Shown one piece after another: positions 45,725-54,348 of a DNA stretch of 64,000 nt (its first letter is position 1; each line of letters begins with the position of its first letter). Where the stretch lies: assembly GCF_016827675.1 (NCBI RefSeq), contig NZ_JAERJA010000001.1, positions 124,001 through 188,000 of the forward strand, given 5' to 3'. Source of the stretch: Nocardioides limicola. GTDB lineage: Bacteria > Actinomycetota > Actinomycetes > Propionibacteriales > Nocardioidaceae. The notes beneath the pieces are model-generated. The model saw only the letters and a program-made list of their open reading frames with translations, ran no database searches and was not told where the DNA came from. Position numbers and translations under genes: made by a program.

Positions 45725-46768
45725 ATGTTCCAGAAGAAGAAGCTGGGCCTGTTGGCGGCTGCCGCCACTCTCGCCCTGGTTGCTGCTGGCTGCGGGGCGT
45801 CCGACGACACGCCGACGCCGGACCCGACCGGCACGGACACTCCGGCGGTCGACGGTCCCGACGAGCTGGTGCTGGCCCTGGTGCCCTCGCGCGAGGACGC
45901 GGCGCTCACCGAGTCCGCCAAGGAACTGGAGGACTTCCTCACCGAGGAGATCGGCATCCCGGTCCGCGCCGAGGTCACCGACAGTTATGCGGCCGCCATC
46001 GTGGCGCTGCGCACCAACCAGGCGCACATCGCCCTCCTCGGTCCGGTCGGGCTCGCCCAGGCCGCGGACCAGGCCGGTGCGGTGCCGGTGCTGCAGTCGA
46101 TCCGGCGCGGTGTGGCCAGCTACCACACCCAGTGGATGACCAACGACCCCGAGACCTACTGCCTCGACGACGTCGTCGAGGACAACGGACTGCTCTACTG
46201 CAACGGCACCCTGGAGGCCAGCGAGGGCCCCGTGGGTGAGGAGGCGATCGCGCTGATCGAGCCCGGCACCAGCGTCTCGTTCGTGTCCCTGGGCTCGGCG
46301 TCCGGCTACTTCTACCCCGCCACCCAGTGGGGCGAGATCACCGGCAACGACCCGATCAACGAGCTCGACGGCCACGAGGCCGGCGGCCACGACAGCTCGG
46401 TGCTGGCCGTCAACTCCGGGGACTACCCGGTGGGCGTGAGCTTCGACGACGCTCGGACCATCGTCTTGGGCGACAACCCCGAGGTGGGCGAGAACGTGGT
46501 CGTCTTCGCGTACTCCTCCGAGATCCCCAACGACGGCGTCGTGGTCGGCGGCGACCTGCCGGCCGACCTGCAGCAGCGCATCACCGACGCACTGCTCGCG
46601 ATGTCCGGTGACGGCGAGCTCGAGACCGACGAGGACGGGCGCCTGACCGGCGAGGGCAGCGGAGGCATCTTCACCCTCTACCGGGTGTACGAGATCGAGG
46701 GCCTGCAGGCCGTCGACCTGGACGCAGTGGACGTGGCCCGCTCGGTCGCGAACAACTTCGGCGACTGA
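45725..46768 (+). CDS. phnD: phosphate/phosphite/phosphonate ABC transporter binding protein
   Basis: 347-residue lipoprotein (lipobox LVAAGC). PhnD family marks: LALVPSREDAALTESAKELEDFL at the start of the mature domain, SYAAAIVALRTNQAHIALLGPVG and DDVVEDNGLLYCNGTLEAS. ATG 45725 has GAGGAG upstream. The ligand could be phosphonate, phosphite or another phosphate ester; sequence alone does not decide. Confidence 0.9.
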   Translation: MFQKKKLGLLAAAATLALVAAGCGASDDTPTPDPTGTDTPAVDGPDELVLALVPSREDAALTESAKELEDFLTEEIGIPVRAEVTDSYAAAIVALRTNQAHIALLGPVGLAQAADQAGAVPVLQSIRRGVASYHTQWMTNDPETYCLDDVVEDNGLLYCNGTLEASEGPVGEEAIALIEPGTSVSFVSLGSASGYFYPATQWGEITGNDPINELDGHEAGGHDSSVLAVNSGDYPVGVSFDDARTIVLGDNPEVGENVVVFAYSSEIPNDGVVVGGDLPADLQQRITDALLAMSGDGELETDEDGRLTGEGSGGIFTLYRVYEIEGLQAVDLDAVDVARSVANNFGD

Positions 46769-46792
46769 GATCCGGGATCGGTGAGGGGACGC

Positions 46793-47632
46793 ATGACTGA
46801 GCAGGGTTCCCGGGCCACAGCCGGACGAGACATCGTCTTCGACGACGTCTCGGTCGTCTATCCCAACGGCACGAAAGGCCTGATCGACGTCTCCCTCACC
46901 ATCCCGGAGGGTCAGTTCGTGGTCGTGGTCGGACTCTCCGGAGCCGGCAAGTCCACCCTGATCCGCAGCATCAACGGTCTGGTTCCGGTCACCTCGGGCT
47001 CGCTCCGCGTGGGCGAGACCGAGGTGGTCGGGGTCGGCCGACGCCGGCTGCGGCAGGTCCGCTCCGATGTCGGCATGATCTTCCAGGGATTCAACCTGGT
47101 CACGCGCCGGTCGGTGATGAAGAACGTCCTCACCGGCCGTCTGCACGCCCAATCCTGGTGGGCGAAGCTCATCGGCTATCACCCGCCGGCCGACATCGAG
47201 ATCGCCTTCGACGCGTTGGAGCGGGTCGGCATCGTGGAGAAGGCCTGGGTGCGTGCCTCCCACCTCTCCGGCGGCCAGCAGCAGCGGGTGGCGATCGCCC
47301 GAGCGCTCGCACAGCAACCCTCCGTCGTACTCGCCGATGAGCCGGTCGCCTCCTTGGACCCGCCGACCGCGAACCAGGTGATGCGTGACCTGCAGCGGAT
47401 CAACCGCGAGCTCGGCATCACTACCGTGGTCAACCTGCACTTCCTCGACCTGGCCCGCCGCTATGCCGACCGGATCATCGGGATGCGGGCGGGACGGGTG
47501 GTCTTCGACGGCACCGGCGAGCAGGCCGACGACAAGGTCTTCGAGGACATCTACGGCCGCTCGCTGACCGCCGAGGATGTCTCCGCCACCCCGACGCAGG
47601 TCAGCGTGGCCGGAGGGGATCCGGCTCCATGA
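46793..47632 (+). CDS. phnC: phosphonate-type ABC transporter ATPase
   Basis: 279 residues. Walker A GLSGAGKSTLIR, Q-loop MIFQGFNLV, signature HLSGGQQQRVAIARA, Walker B VVLADEPVASLDPP and the H-loop in VVNLHFLDLA, all of the PhnC type (NLHFLD is typical). ATG 46793 with GAGGGGA at 46783-46789. Overlaps phnE by ATGA. Confidence 0.94.
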   Translation: MTEQGSRATAGRDIVFDDVSVVYPNGTKGLIDVSLTIPEGQFVVVVGLSGAGKSTLIRSINGLVPVTSGSLRVGETEVVGVGRRRLRQVRSDVGMIFQGFNLVTRRSVMKNVLTGRLHAQSWWAKLIGYHPPADIEIAFDALERVGIVEKAWVRASHLSGGQQQRVAIARALAQQPSVVLADEPVASLDPPTANQVMRDLQRINRELGITTVVNLHFLDLARRYADRIIGMRAGRVVFDGTGEQADDKVFEDIYGRSLTAEDVSATPTQVSVAGGDPAP

Positions 47633-48474
47633 GCGCGCCCGCCCCGACGCGGACCGCTCGGCCACGCAAGCCGCCGCCGGGCCCGTCAGCGATCCTCGGT
47701 GTCGTCTCGATCGTCGGCATCACCATCTTCGCGGTCACCTGGATCAACTTCTCGCTGGCGCCGCTCTACACCAACCTCACCGGCGGCTGGGTCGTGATCA
47801 GGGAGGCACTGCAGCCGGACTGGGGATACCTGCGCTGGTGGTGCCCGGCGGACGACGCCGGGTGCAACCCCACCAACCGGATCCGGCTCTGGAAGGCCCT
47901 CCTGGAGACCTTCAACATCGCGGTGCTGGCCTCGATGGCCGGCTGCGTGCTGGCGATGGGGATGTCGCTGCTCGCCTCCTCGGTGAGCGCCCCCAAGCCG
48001 GTGGTCCGGGTGGTCAAGGTCTTCCTGTCCGCGGTGCGGTCGCTGCCCGACATCGCCTACGCGCTGATCTTCGTCGCGGCGATGAGCCCCGGCCCGCTCC
48101 CCGGCGTGCTGGCGCTGACGATCTTCAACATGGGGATCGTGGCCAAGCTGACGTCGGAGTCCATCGACGCGGTCAACCCGGGGCCGATCGAGGCTGCCGA
48201 CGCCGCAGGCGCCACCCGCTGGCAGCGGGCCAGGACCGCCATCGTGCCGCAGGTGCTGCCGAACTACCTGTCGTACTCCCTCTACGTCTTCGAGTTGAAC
48301 ATTCGCGCCTCCGCGGTGATCGGCTTCGTCGGCGCCGGCGGCATCGGCACGATCATCAATCTCGAGTTCAACCGCGGCAACTACGACCGGCTCTCGGCGA
48401 TCGTGATCGTGATCTTCGTGGTGGTGGTGGCGCTCGACCTGACCTCGCAGACGCTCCGGAAGAGGCTGGTCTGA
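47629..48474 (+). CDS. phnE: phosphonate-type ABC transporter permease, first
   Basis: 281 residues, about five to six membrane segments, with the permease EAA-like loop EAADAAGATRWQRARTAIVPQVLPN. The conserved RSLPDIAYALIFVAAMSPGPLPGVLALTIFNMG is split over residues about 135-170. Paired with the next gene; two PhnE-type subunits often form a heterodimer. Confidence 0.92.
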   Translation: MSAPAPTRTARPRKPPPGPSAILGVVSIVGITIFAVTWINFSLAPLYTNLTGGWVVIREALQPDWGYLRWWCPADDAGCNPTNRIRLWKALLETFNIAVLASMAGCVLAMGMSLLASSVSAPKPVVRVVKVFLSAVRSLPDIAYALIFVAAMSPGPLPGVLALTIFNMGIVAKLTSESIDAVNPGPIEAADAAGATRWQRARTAIVPQVLPNYLSYSLYVFELNIRASAVIGFVGAGGIGTIINLEFNRGNYDRLSAIVIVIFVVVVALDLTSQTLRKRLV

Positions 48475-49382
48475 TGAGTACGACGCGCCCCAAGGCGCCC
48501 TCGAAGCTGCCGGCCACGCTGGGCATGCTGGGCATGCTCGCGCTGCTGATCCTGTGTGCGGTGATGCTCGAGCGGGCCAACTGGGACCGGCTGCCCGGCG
48601 TACCGGGGGAGGTGCTCGGCTACCTGGCCAAGATGGCCGAAGGCGTCGCCTCGGACCCGCGTGCCGAACCCACCGGCCGTGGAGTCGCCCCCGGGGACAC
48701 GTACGGCACCTGGTGGTGGATCGCGTTCGACAAGATGATCGACTCGATCGCGATGGCCTGGATCGGCACCGTGATCGGGGCGTCGCTCTCCTTCCCGCTG
48801 GCCTTCCTGGCCGCGAACAACACCGCACCCGGGCCGCTGCGGTTCGCGATCCGAGGGCTCTTCAACGGCATCCGTGCGATCCCGGACCTGGTCTTCGCGA
48901 TCCTGGTGATGCTGCCGATCTTCGGGCTCACCCCGACGGCGGGGGCGATGGCTTTGGGGGTGAACTCGATCGGCACCCTGGGGAAGCTGACCCTGGAGTC
49001 GATCGAGGCGATCGATCCGGGACCGATGGAGGCGGTGCGGGCCTCCGGCGCGACCTGGCTGCAGACGATGCGGGTCGCGGTGGTGCCGCAGATGCTGCCC
49101 GAGACGATGGCGTTCTGGCTGTACCGGTTCGAGGTGAACATCAGAGCCAGCGCGGTGCTCGGTGTGCTCGGTGCCGGCGGCATCGGGAAGGTCTTGTCGG
49201 ATGTGATCGGGCACCGGCTCTGGGAGCGGGCCGGCATCACGTTGCTGGTGGTGATCGTGGTGACCGTGATCGTGGACCAGATATCGGCCTCGGTGCGACA
49301 CCGGATCATCCATGGCAGCTCCAGCAGTCGGCGTGGGCGGGCGGACGAGCCTGAGCCGCTCCCGGTGACGGTGACGGCGTGA
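48474..49382 (+). CDS. phnE: phosphonate-type ABC transporter permease, second
   Basis: 302 residues. EAA loop MEAVRASGATWLQTMRVAVVPQMLPE, RAIPDLVFAILVMLPIFGLTP and GVLGAGGIGKVLSDVIGHRLWER. ATG 48474 sits in the stop of the first permease (TGATG). The C-terminus is basic then acidic. One base overlap with the regulator gene. Confidence 0.92.
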   Translation: MSTTRPKAPSKLPATLGMLGMLALLILCAVMLERANWDRLPGVPGEVLGYLAKMAEGVASDPRAEPTGRGVAPGDTYGTWWWIAFDKMIDSIAMAWIGTVIGASLSFPLAFLAANNTAPGPLRFAIRGLFNGIRAIPDLVFAILVMLPIFGLTPTAGAMALGVNSIGTLGKLTLESIEAIDPGPMEAVRASGATWLQTMRVAVVPQMLPETMAFWLYRFEVNIRASAVLGVLGAGGIGKVLSDVIGHRLWERAGITLLVVIVVTVIVDQISASVRHRIIHGSSSSRRGRADEPEPLPVTVTA

Positions 49383-50248
49383 TGGAGGGCGCTGCGGGTG
49401 TGGCCGGCGGTCCGGTGCTGCCCACCATCCGGGCGTCCCTGCCGGGGCTGCACCCCGGTGAGCAACGGGTCTGTCAGGTGATCTCGGACCGTGCGGAGTG
49501 GGTGATCGAGTCCACCACCGCGGAGCTCGCGGAGGCGGCCGGGGTGTCGGCGGCGACGGTGGTCCGGACCGCGCAGCGGCTGGGCTACCGCGGGTTCCCG
49601 CACCTGAAGGTGCTGCTCGCCCGGGATCTGGGCGTGTCCACGCCGGTGTCGCCGGGTGGCTCCAGTGCCGCTCCGGTGATGGTGCACGACTACTTCGGCC
49701 AGATCGCGGCGGCGCTGCCACAGATGGCCGCGCTGCTCAGCGACGAGGCGTTGACGCAGGCCGTGGCGCTGATCAGCGAGGCCGACCGGGTGCTGGTGGC
49801 GGGCAACGGGGTGTCATCCACCGTCGCGCAGGATCTGGCTCTGCGGCTGACGTCGGTCGGTCGCCTGGCCGAGGCGCCCTCGGACAGCATGGACCAGGTG
49901 ATTCGGGCGCGGCTGCTGTGCCCTGACGACGTACTGGTGGTGGTCAGCGGCACCGGCGCGACGGCGGTGACCCTGCATGTGGCCGAGGCCGCCCGGGCCG
50001 CGGGAGCGCCGGTGATCACCCTGACCGGCTTCACCCGGGCGCCGCTGAGCCGGTTGGCCACCGTCGAGCTCGTGGTCGGCGGAGGGGAGCTCGGGCTGCG
50101 CGAGGAGTTGCGTGTCCCGTTCCGGATCCCGCAGCTCATCCTTGCCAACGCACTGGTGGCCGCGGTCGCTGCCGCTGCCCCCGGTCGCGCCGCCCAGGCC
50201 CACGACCTCATCCTCGAAGTCATCGCCGAAGAACTCCACCAACACTGA
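49382..50248 (+). CDS. RpiR/MurR family regulator with SIS domain
   Basis: 288 residues. N-terminal HTH_6 (STTAELAEAAGVSAATVVRTAQRLGYRGFPHLKVLLAR) and a C-terminal SIS sugar-phosphate-binding domain (about 130-270: VLVAGNGVSSTVAQDLALRL, VSGTGATAVTLHVAEAARAAGAPVITLTG). It is the last gene of the HAD-phnDCEE operon, so it likely responds to the transported or processed compound. GTG 49379 is an alternative start. The stop at 50246-50248 is followed by repeat array C. Confidence 0.92.
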   Translation: MEGAAGVAGGPVLPTIRASLPGLHPGEQRVCQVISDRAEWVIESTTAELAEAAGVSAATVVRTAQRLGYRGFPHLKVLLARDLGVSTPVSPGGSSAAPVMVHDYFGQIAAALPQMAALLSDEALTQAVALISEADRVLVAGNGVSSTVAQDLALRLTSVGRLAEAPSDSMDQVIRARLLCPDDVLVVVSGTGATAVTLHVAEAARAAGAPVITLTGFTRAPLSRLATVELVVGGGELGLREELRVPFRIPQLILANALVAAVAAAAPGRAAQAHDLILEVIAEELHQH

Positions 50249-50249
50249 C

Positions 50250-50337
50250 GAAGTGGGGTTTGTGGCCCGCCGAGGTGGGGTTCGTGGCCGCGCGAGATGG
50301 GGTTCGTGGCCCGCCGAGGTGGGGTTTGTGGCCGTCC
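50250..50337 (+). repeat. 22-bp tandem array C (type 1)
   Basis: Four exact-length units: 50250-50271, 50272-50293, 50294-50315 and 50316-50337. Units 1 and 3 end GGCCCGCC and unit 2 ends GGCCGCGC, an alternation also seen in array D. Unit 1 has GAAGTG, as in array A. The array almost fills the gap between the RpiR stop and the stop of the minus-strand AbiEi/nuclease gene. Confidence 0.85.
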
Positions 50338-50347
50338 ACGCACGGCA

Positions 50348-51277
50348 TCAGGGACGCGGCGCCCTCGGGTACTGCCGCTTTCCTCGCCAGGTGCGCTCGT
50401 GAATCTCGCGCCGCAGTTCCATCAGCCAGGCATCGCGGCGGGGTCCCGAGAGATCTTCCTTGCGTACGACGATCACGTGCCAGCCCTGGCTGCGCAACCA
50501 TGCGCGCCGGGTCCGGTCATGATCCTCTTGGTCGGGTCCGTGGAACTCGACTCCGTCGTACTCCACCGCGATCTTCAGCTGCGGGTAGGCCAGATCCAAG
50601 CGACACAGGAGTCGATCCGCGTCGTAGATCTCGAACTGGGGGACCGGTGCGGGAAGCCCGTCGGTGAGGATCGCCCAGCGACACCAGGATTCGCCCGGTG
50701 ACTCCGACAGCGGAGTGGTCCAGGGGATGAGCTTGCGTAGTTGGACGACGCCGCGACGACCCCGGTAGCGAGGGAGTTGCCTCATGAAGTCGGCCTGGTC
50801 GAGTCCGTGGGTGCGGCTGAAGGCATCCAGGACCGACAGCGCCTTGGCCTCTCCTCTGAGGGATGCCAGATCGAGCGCCGTTCTCAGCGGCGTGGTCACG
50901 GTGATGCCGCCGATGAGCATCAGGTCGTCCGGCGCAAGGCTCCGTTTGCAGCCGTAGACGCCGGCGCGGCCAGTGGTGCGACCGTCCCGTGAGACGGCCT
51001 CGAGATCGGGTATCGAGTCTCGCTCGTGGGGGTCCAAGGCGTTGACGCCATGAAGCCACGCGGCCGTGCGGTCACAGATCACAGCATGCTTGGGGAGGAC
51101 CTTTGCCGCCGCGGCAGCTCTGACCTCGACGCTGTCGGGGAAATGCGCAGGGACGTAGACGCCACGCAGCACGCGACGTACCTGATTGGTCTCGAGCCAG
51201 GTGCGCAGGCGTCTTCGGCTGACGCCGAATCGGTTCAGATCGGAATGCCGGAACGGGTGCTGTGGGACTGAGTTCAT
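50348..51277 (-). CDS. AbiEi-type winged-helix protein fused to a DUF559-like nuclease domain, solitary
   Basis: 309 residues. The N-terminal AbiEi antitoxin-like part (about 1-90: SDLNRFGVSRRRLRTWLETNQVRRVLRGVYVPA split here) is the winged helix of type IV antitoxins. The C-terminal part resembles DUF559/very-short-patch nucleases of the PD-(D/E)XK fold: CRLDLAYPQLKIAVEYDGVE with D and E-x-D, then HDRTRRAWLRSQGWHVIVV. No AbiEii toxin partner is adjacent. The gene is bracketed by array C (3' side) and array D (5' side), which point inward. Function unknown. Confidence 0.85.
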   Translation of the reverse strand: MNSVPQHPFRHSDLNRFGVSRRRLRTWLETNQVRRVLRGVYVPAHFPDSVEVRAAAAAKVLPKHAVICDRTAAWLHGVNALDPHERDSIPDLEAVSRDGRTTGRAGVYGCKRSLAPDDLMLIGGITVTTPLRTALDLASLRGEAKALSVLDAFSRTHGLDQADFMRQLPRYRGRRGVVQLRKLIPWTTPLSESPGESWCRWAILTDGLPAPVPQFEIYDADRLLCRLDLAYPQLKIAVEYDGVEFHGPDQEDHDRTRRAWLRSQGWHVIVVRKEDLSGPRRDAWLMELRREIHERTWRGKRQYPRAPRP

Positions 51278-51322
51278 GCAGTGGGTCTACCCAGCCACAC
51301 GCGCCGACCGACATGCGACTTC

Positions 51323-51365
51323 ACGGCCTGTGGACAAACAAGTGGTCTCGACGGCTTGTGGACGA
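51323..51365. promoter_or_regulatory. direct repeats upstream of the AbiEi/nuclease gene
   Basis: ACGGCCTGTGGACA at 51323-51336 and ACGGCTTGTGGACG at 51351-51364, 28 bp apart. Each contains a GC-preferred DnaA-box-like word (TGTGGACAA 51329-51337; TGTGGACGA 51357-51365). More likely an operator of the downstream gene than an origin. Confidence 0.5.
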
Positions 51366-51367
51366 GA

Positions 51368-51462
51368 AGGGGGCCGCAATCCCCACCTCGCGCGGCCACG
51401 AACCCCACCTCGGCGGGCCACGAACCCCACCTCGCGCGGCCACAAACCCCACCTCGGCGGGG
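51368..51462 (-). repeat. 22-bp tandem array D (type 1), minus orientation
   Basis: Units on the minus strand: 51368-51389 (degenerate), 51390-51411, 51412-51433, 51434-51455 and a partial to 51462. Ends alternate GGCCGCGC / GGCCCGCC as in array C. Lies 20 bp downstream of the qcrB terminator and reads toward the AbiEi/nuclease gene, opposite to array C. Confidence 0.85.
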
Positions 51463-51481
51463 AGGGAGGGGGAGAGAGCAG

Positions 51482-51532
51482 CAGAAGGGCCGCGACACAT
51501 CCCGGGTGGGGGGAGGTGTCGCGGCCCTTCTG
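51482..51532 (-). terminator. qcrB terminator, 17-bp hairpin
   Basis: 17-bp perfect stem (51482-51498 with 51516-51532) and a 17-nt GC-rich loop, beginning 15 nt after the qcrB stop. The 270-bp gap 51278-51547 is thus filled by terminator, array D, direct repeats and the AbiEi promoter. Confidence 0.75.
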
Positions 51533-51547
51533 GTGGAGCTGGTGGGG

Positions 51548-53239
51548 TCAGTGGCCGGGGGAGTGTGAGTCCTCGTGGCCAGCCTCGAGCTCGTGGTGCA
51601 GGTGCTCCTGTGCCTCCAGGTACTCCTCGCGGGTCGGCTTGGGGACACTCACCCCGAACATCGCCTTGGAGAGCTTCGCCCGGATCTTCGTGGACCGAGT
51701 GCCCTTGGCCGGAACGTCGCTGCCGTTCGGAGCCTCCAGCACCTTGTCGTTCTCCCGTGCGGTGAGCGTGTAGGCACGCTCGGTCGACAGCGGGGCGTGA
51801 CGTTCGGCGTACCCACCCTCGGGGGAGCGGGTGATGATGCCGGTCTCGTAGCCGTGCAGCACCTTCTCCTCGTCGTGACGCTGCAACGAGATGCACCAGC
51901 GGCGGGTGATGATGAACGCCAACACCGGAGCCACGAACACCGCGGCTCGCATGAAGTAGGTGATGTGGTTCAGGTTCAACTGGAAGAGCACCGCGATCAC
52001 GTCGTTGGCGCCGGCGATCCAGAAGAGACCGAAGAGGGTCATCATCGCCACCAGGAAGCCCGTCCGGGTGGGGGCGTTCCGCGGCCGCTGCAACAGGTGG
52101 TGCTCCCGCTTGTCGCCGGTGACCCACTGCTCCAGGAACGGCCAGGCCAAGAAGACGACCAGCATGCCCGGCAGGATCACCATCCCCGGCACGAAGACGT
52201 TCCAGGAGATCGTGTGGCCGAAGAGATAGCTCTCCCAGCCCGGGAAGATCCGCAGCACACCCTCGGCGGCACCCATGTACCAGTCAGGCTGCGAGCCTGC
52301 GGTGACCTGTGAGGGGTTGTACGGCCCGTACTTCCAGACCGGGTTGATCGTCATGATGCCGCCCATCAGGGCGGTGATGCCGAAGACGATGAAGAAGAAG
52401 CCGCCGGCCTTGGCCATGTAGACGGGGAGCAGCGGGTAGCCGACCACGTTCTCCTCGGTGCGACCGGGCCCAGGCCACTGGGTGTGCTTGTGGTGGACCA
52501 GCAGCAGCATGTGGGCCGCGATCAGCGCCAGGATCAGACCGGGAAGCAGCAGGATGTGCGCGGCGTACAGACGCGGCACGATCTCGTTGTTGGGGAACTC
52601 GCCGCCGAACATGAAGAACGACATGTACGTGCCGAGCACCGGAGTGGCCTTCACCAGTCCGTCGGCGATCCGCAGGCCGGTGCCGGACAGCAGGTCGTCG
52701 GGGAGCGAGTAGCCGGCGAAGCCCTCGAGGATGCCGAGCAGCAGCAGCAGGCCACCGATCAGCCAGTTCACCTCACGGGGCTTGCGGAAAGCGCCGGTCG
52801 CGAAGACGCGGATCATGTGCACGAACATGGAAGCGATGAAAAGCATCGCCGCCCAGTGGTGCATCTGCCGCATCAGCAGGCCGCCGCGGATGTCGAACGA
52901 GATGTCCAGGGTTGACCCGTACGCCTCCGACATCGCCAGGCCGCGGAGCTGGTCGTAGGAGCCCATGTAGGTGATCTCGGCCATGCTCGGCTTGAACCAC
53001 AGGGTCAGGAAGACGCCGGTGATCAGGCAGATCACGAAACTCCACAGCGCGATCTCGCCGAGCATGAAGGTCCAGTGGTCCGGGAAGATCTTCCGCAGGT
53101 TCTTCTTCGCTGCGGTGGCCAGCCCCAGTCGGTCGTCGGCCCAGGTGACGGCGCCACCGACCTTGGACGGCTTCGCAGGCTTGCTCGCGGTGCCGGCGTT
53201 GGTGTCGGCCACCTGCGAGGTGACGGATGGGTTGCTCAT
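51548..53239 (-). CDS. qcrB: cytochrome bc1 complex cytochrome b subunit
   Basis: Quinol-oxidising membrane subunit with two b haems. 563 residues, longer than mitochondrial cytochrome b because of the actinobacterial C-terminal extension. Haem ligands in HHWAAMLFIASMFVHMIRVF and AHILLLPGLILALIAAHMLLLVHHKHTQW (both His pairs); Qo motif QPDWY in place of PEWY; a Pro/Ser-rich N-terminus. Starts ATG 53239, 2 nt after the qcrA stop. Confidence 0.96.
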   Translation of the reverse strand: MSNPSVTSQVADTNAGTASKPAKPSKVGGAVTWADDRLGLATAAKKNLRKIFPDHWTFMLGEIALWSFVICLITGVFLTLWFKPSMAEITYMGSYDQLRGLAMSEAYGSTLDISFDIRGGLLMRQMHHWAAMLFIASMFVHMIRVFATGAFRKPREVNWLIGGLLLLLGILEGFAGYSLPDDLLSGTGLRIADGLVKATPVLGTYMSFFMFGGEFPNNEIVPRLYAAHILLLPGLILALIAAHMLLLVHHKHTQWPGPGRTEENVVGYPLLPVYMAKAGGFFFIVFGITALMGGIMTINPVWKYGPYNPSQVTAGSQPDWYMGAAEGVLRIFPGWESYLFGHTISWNVFVPGMVILPGMLVVFLAWPFLEQWVTGDKREHHLLQRPRNAPTRTGFLVAMMTLFGLFWIAGANDVIAVLFQLNLNHITYFMRAAVFVAPVLAFIITRRWCISLQRHDEEKVLHGYETGIITRSPEGGYAERHAPLSTERAYTLTARENDKVLEAPNGSDVPAKGTRSTKIRAKLSKAMFGVSVPKPTREEYLEAQEHLHHELEAGHEDSHSPGH

Positions 53240-53241
53240 GT

Positions 53242-54348
53242 TCAGCCACGCTCCCAGTAGCTCGGACCGACGGGTTCGAGGAAGTCGCTCTGCGCCACCA
53301 GGTAGCCCTCTTCATCGACCGACAGCGGCAGCTGCGGCACCGCCCGGGCGGCGGGTCCGAAGACGACCCGACCAGCGTCGGCCAGGTCGAAGGTGGACTG
53401 GTGACAGGGGCAGAGCAGGTGGTGCGACTTGCGCTCCCACAGGGCGATCGGGCAGCCCACGTGGGTGCAGATCTTGGAGTAGCAGACGATCCCGTCAACG
53501 GACCAGTTCTCCGGGCTCTTCTCGGAGAAGGTGATGTCCTTGGGCTCGATCCGGACCAGGATCACCGCGGCCTTGGCCATCTCGTTGAGGACGATGTGGT
53601 GCTCCCAGTCCTCGGCCTCTTCCAGGTACTCCCGGATCGGCGCCGGGCGGTCGCTGTGGTCGCCGTGGTGGCGGCCCTCTCCCGGCGGGTGCACGAGGCC
53701 CTCGGGCTCGGCGTTGACCAACTGGCCGATCTCGATGTCCTCGGGACGCAGCGGGATGCCGGAGGTGTCGTTGACGACCCGCAGGCCCGGCTGCCAGACG
53801 GTCCGCTCCAGCACCGAGATGTCGATCGGGCCGGGGTGCAGGTCGCGCAGTGCGACCACGGCGGGCAGACCAAGGATGGCCATCGAGCCGATCATGGTGT
53901 TGCGGACCAGCTTGCGGCGGCCCAGCCCGGACTCCTCGAGACCGGCCTTCAGGGCGCTGAGGGTCTCCTCGCGGTCCTCGTCGGGGGAGCTGGCAGGGTG
54001 CCGCATCTCGACCATCTCGACGTCGGCGACCAGCTTGCGCGCCCACTGGATGACGCCGATGCCGATGAACAGCAGGGCCAGACCCAGCGTGGTGCCCAAC
54101 GCGATGTTGGAGGTGCCGCCGCCGAGGAAGAGATCGATGTTCTCGCCGATCTCGAACGCGAAGTACGAGACCACGAACAGCACCGACATCACCATCGAGG
54201 CGATGAAGAGACCGGCGACCTGACGCTCAGCGCGCCGCTCCGCCCGCTCGTCGATGTCGGTGGGACGCCAGGTGTGCTCGTGCAGCCCCGGGTCCGGGAT
54301 CGTCTCCTCGCTCAGCGCGAGGTCGGTGGTGGGGGTGTCGGTGCTCAC
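53242..54348 (-). CDS. qcrA: cytochrome bc1 complex Rieske iron-sulfur subunit
   Basis: 368 residues, three N-terminal hydrophobic segments (GLFIASMVMSVLFVVSYFAF; ALGTTLGLALLFIGIGVIQW; NTMIGSMAILGLPAVVAL) rather than the single anchor of other Rieske proteins. A C-terminal [2Fe-2S] domain has ligands CTHVGC and CPCHQS. GTG 54348 overlaps the qcrC stop by 4 nt. Part of the obligate bc1-aa3 supercomplex of Actinobacteria (family knowledge). Confidence 0.96.
   Translation of the reverse strand: MSTDTPTTDLALSEETIPDPGLHEHTWRPTDIDERAERRAERQVAGLFIASMVMSVLFVVSYFAFEIGENIDLFLGGGTSNIALGTTLGLALLFIGIGVIQWARKLVADVEMVEMRHPASSPDEDREETLSALKAGLEESGLGRRKLVRNTMIGSMAILGLPAVVALRDLHPGPIDISVLERTVWQPGLRVVNDTSGIPLRPEDIEIGQLVNAEPEGLVHPPGEGRHHGDHSDRPAPIREYLEEAEDWEHHIVLNEMAKAAVILVRIEPKDITFSEKSPENWSVDGIVCYSKICTHVGCPIALWERKSHHLLCPCHQSTFDLADAGRVVFGPAARAVPQLPLSVDEEGYLVAQSDFLEPVGPSYWERG

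Noticed and set aside
50260..50667. 135-codon frame crossing array C and the nuclease gene
   Set aside because: The first part translates the repeat and the rest is antisense to the AbiEi/nuclease gene.
51323..51365. Replication origin based on DnaA-box-like words
   Set aside because: Only two words, no dnaA/dnaN, and no AT-rich unwinding region; a promoter operator is simpler.
50250..51462. CRISPR array interpretation of the 22-bp arrays
   Set aside because: Units are contiguous with no spacers, only 2-5 copies, and no cas genes are present.
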